Below, one piece after another: positions 8,432 through 8,712 of a DNA stretch of 8,712 nt. Under the pieces are notes generated by a model that was given only the letters and a program-made list of their open reading frames with translations, was not told the DNA's origin and ran no database searches. Both the position numbers and the translations under genes were made by a program. How positions within the stretch are numbered: position 1 is the stretch's first letter; every line of letters begins with the position of its first letter. The stretch is from NCBI GenBank assembly GCA_905210855.1, contig CAJLYL010000070.1:1-8712 (forward strand). The letters run 5' to 3'. Origin of the DNA: an uncultured Clostridia bacterium (GTDB lineage: Bacteria > Bacillota > Clostridia > UMGS1810).

Positions 8432-8437
8432 ACCTCC
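8432..8437 (-). promoter_or_regulatory. Ribosome binding site that fixes the regulator's start
   Basis: GGAGGT, a near-perfect Shine-Dalgarno sequence, lies 9 nt before the ATG at 8422. It supports this start over the in-frame ATG at 8542, which lies upstream of the promoter. Confidence 0.85.
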
Positions 8438-8444
8438 AAGCGCA

Positions 8445-8473
8445 AGTATAGCACAAACAGCGGCGAAAATCAA
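8445..8473 (-). promoter_or_regulatory. Sigma-A type promoter of the regulator gene
   Basis: TTGATT (8473-8468) and TATACT (8450-8445) are separated by 17 bp, and TGC directly before the -10 makes it an extended -10. The expected start near 8438 falls at the edge of the ribosome binding site, so the 5' untranslated leader would be only about 16 nt long. Confidence 0.75.
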
Positions 8474-8550
8474 CCGTCGCGCCGCCAATGTCTTTAAATC
8501 CTGCGCGGAATCTGCGTTTGACTGTGTGCCGCGCTTCCCCAACCCTCCCG

Positions 8551-8602
8551 AAAAATACGAAAAAATACAAAAAATCGGTTTTTCAAAAAAAATTCAAAAA
8601 AA
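8551..8602. promoter_or_regulatory. Phased A-tracts upstream of the tRNA promoter (UP element or bent DNA)
   Basis: A-runs at 8551-8555, 8560-8565, 8569-8574, 8585-8592 and 8596-8602, with a T-run at 8579-8583, recur at about 8 to 10 bp, close to one helical turn. They end just before the -35 of the tRNA promoter. Such DNA is usually bent, and the part nearest the promoter sits where an UP element would contact the RNA polymerase alpha subunit, as is common at strong stable-RNA promoters. Confidence 0.55.
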
Positions 8603-8605
8603 GTC

Positions 8606-8634
8606 TTGACATTTCACCAAATATGCGCTATACT
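8606..8634 (+). promoter_or_regulatory. Strong consensus promoter of the tRNA gene
   Basis: A perfect -35 TTGACA (8606-8611) and a -10 TATACT (8629-8634) are separated by exactly 17 bp. The start is expected near 8641, which gives a 5' leader of about 23 nt before the mature tRNA end at 8664. A tRNA cluster may continue beyond the window. Confidence 0.88.
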
Positions 8635-8663
8635 AAATAAGTCGCCGATTGATGCGGCAATGT

Positions 8664-8712
8664 GGGAGCTTAGCTCAGCTGGGAGAGCATCTGCCTTACA
8701 AGCAGAGGGTCA
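8664..8712 (+). tRNA. tRNA-Val (anticodon TAC), 3' part cut by the window edge
   Basis: The acceptor 5' strand GGGAGCT (8664-8670) is followed by the D-arm GCTC...GAGC (8673-8688) and the anticodon arm TCTGC/GCAGA (8690-8694 and 8702-8706) around the 7-nt loop CTTACAA. The anticodon is TAC at 8697-8699, which reads GUA and related valine codons. The T-arm and the 3' acceptor strand lie beyond position 8712. The sequence is of the usual Bacillota type. Confidence 0.95.

Noticed and set aside
8423..8542. 40-residue N-terminal extension of the regulator, with a hydrophobic stretch like a membrane segment
   Set aside because: It overlaps a good leftward promoter and the Shine-Dalgarno of the ATG at 8422, and the Walker A position from 8422 fits MalT-type proteins.
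8570..8583. A5-TCGG-T5 hairpin as a terminator
   Set aside because: The stem is only A-T pairs with no GC core, and no transcript is expected to end there; it is better explained as part of the A-tract array.

Overview
The window looks like chromosomal DNA from a low- to mid-GC Gram-positive bacterium, most likely a clostridial (Bacillota) gut or rumen anaerobe. This is inferred, not proven. The reasons are sigma-A type promoters (TTGACA / TATACT with 17-bp spacing), strong GGAGG-type ribosome binding sites, AT-rich intergenic DNA around moderately GC-rich genes, a typical Bacillota tRNA-Val, and proteins of kinds common in Clostridia. No transposase, integrase, CRISPR array or phage gene is visible.

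Layout from left to right: (1) positions 1-28 hold a GC-rich hairpin followed by T5, probably part of an intrinsic terminator cut by the left edge. (2) Positions 34-5859, minus strand, encode one very large secreted protein (1941 aa): signal peptide, N-terminal FG-GAP/integrin-alpha-like Ca-binding repeats, an unassigned Ser/Thr/Gly-rich middle, two Ig-like beta domains, about six fibronectin type III modules, and two more small beta domains. (3) Positions 5860-5995 are a compact intergenic region with a hairpin after the upstream gene, an extended -10 promoter, and a long nested inverted repeat ending in T7 directly before the ATG. (4) Positions 5996-8422, minus strand, encode an 808-aa MalT-like STAND ATPase with a C-terminal LuxR DNA-binding domain. 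(5) Positions 8423-8663 are a divergent promoter region: a leftward promoter for the regulator and a rightward consensus promoter with phased A-tracts for a tRNA. (6) Positions 8664-8712 are the 5' two thirds of tRNA-Val(TAC), cut by the right edge.

The two protein genes are in tandem with the regulator first, so the regulator may control the secreted giant; this is inferred from adjacency only. The 136-bp spacer is built so that read-through RNA from the regulator gene could fold into a terminator-like hairpin that also hides the ribosome binding site of the secreted-protein gene, while RNA started at the gene's own promoter could not. That arrangement, and the unassigned middle of the secreted protein, are the most interesting things here.
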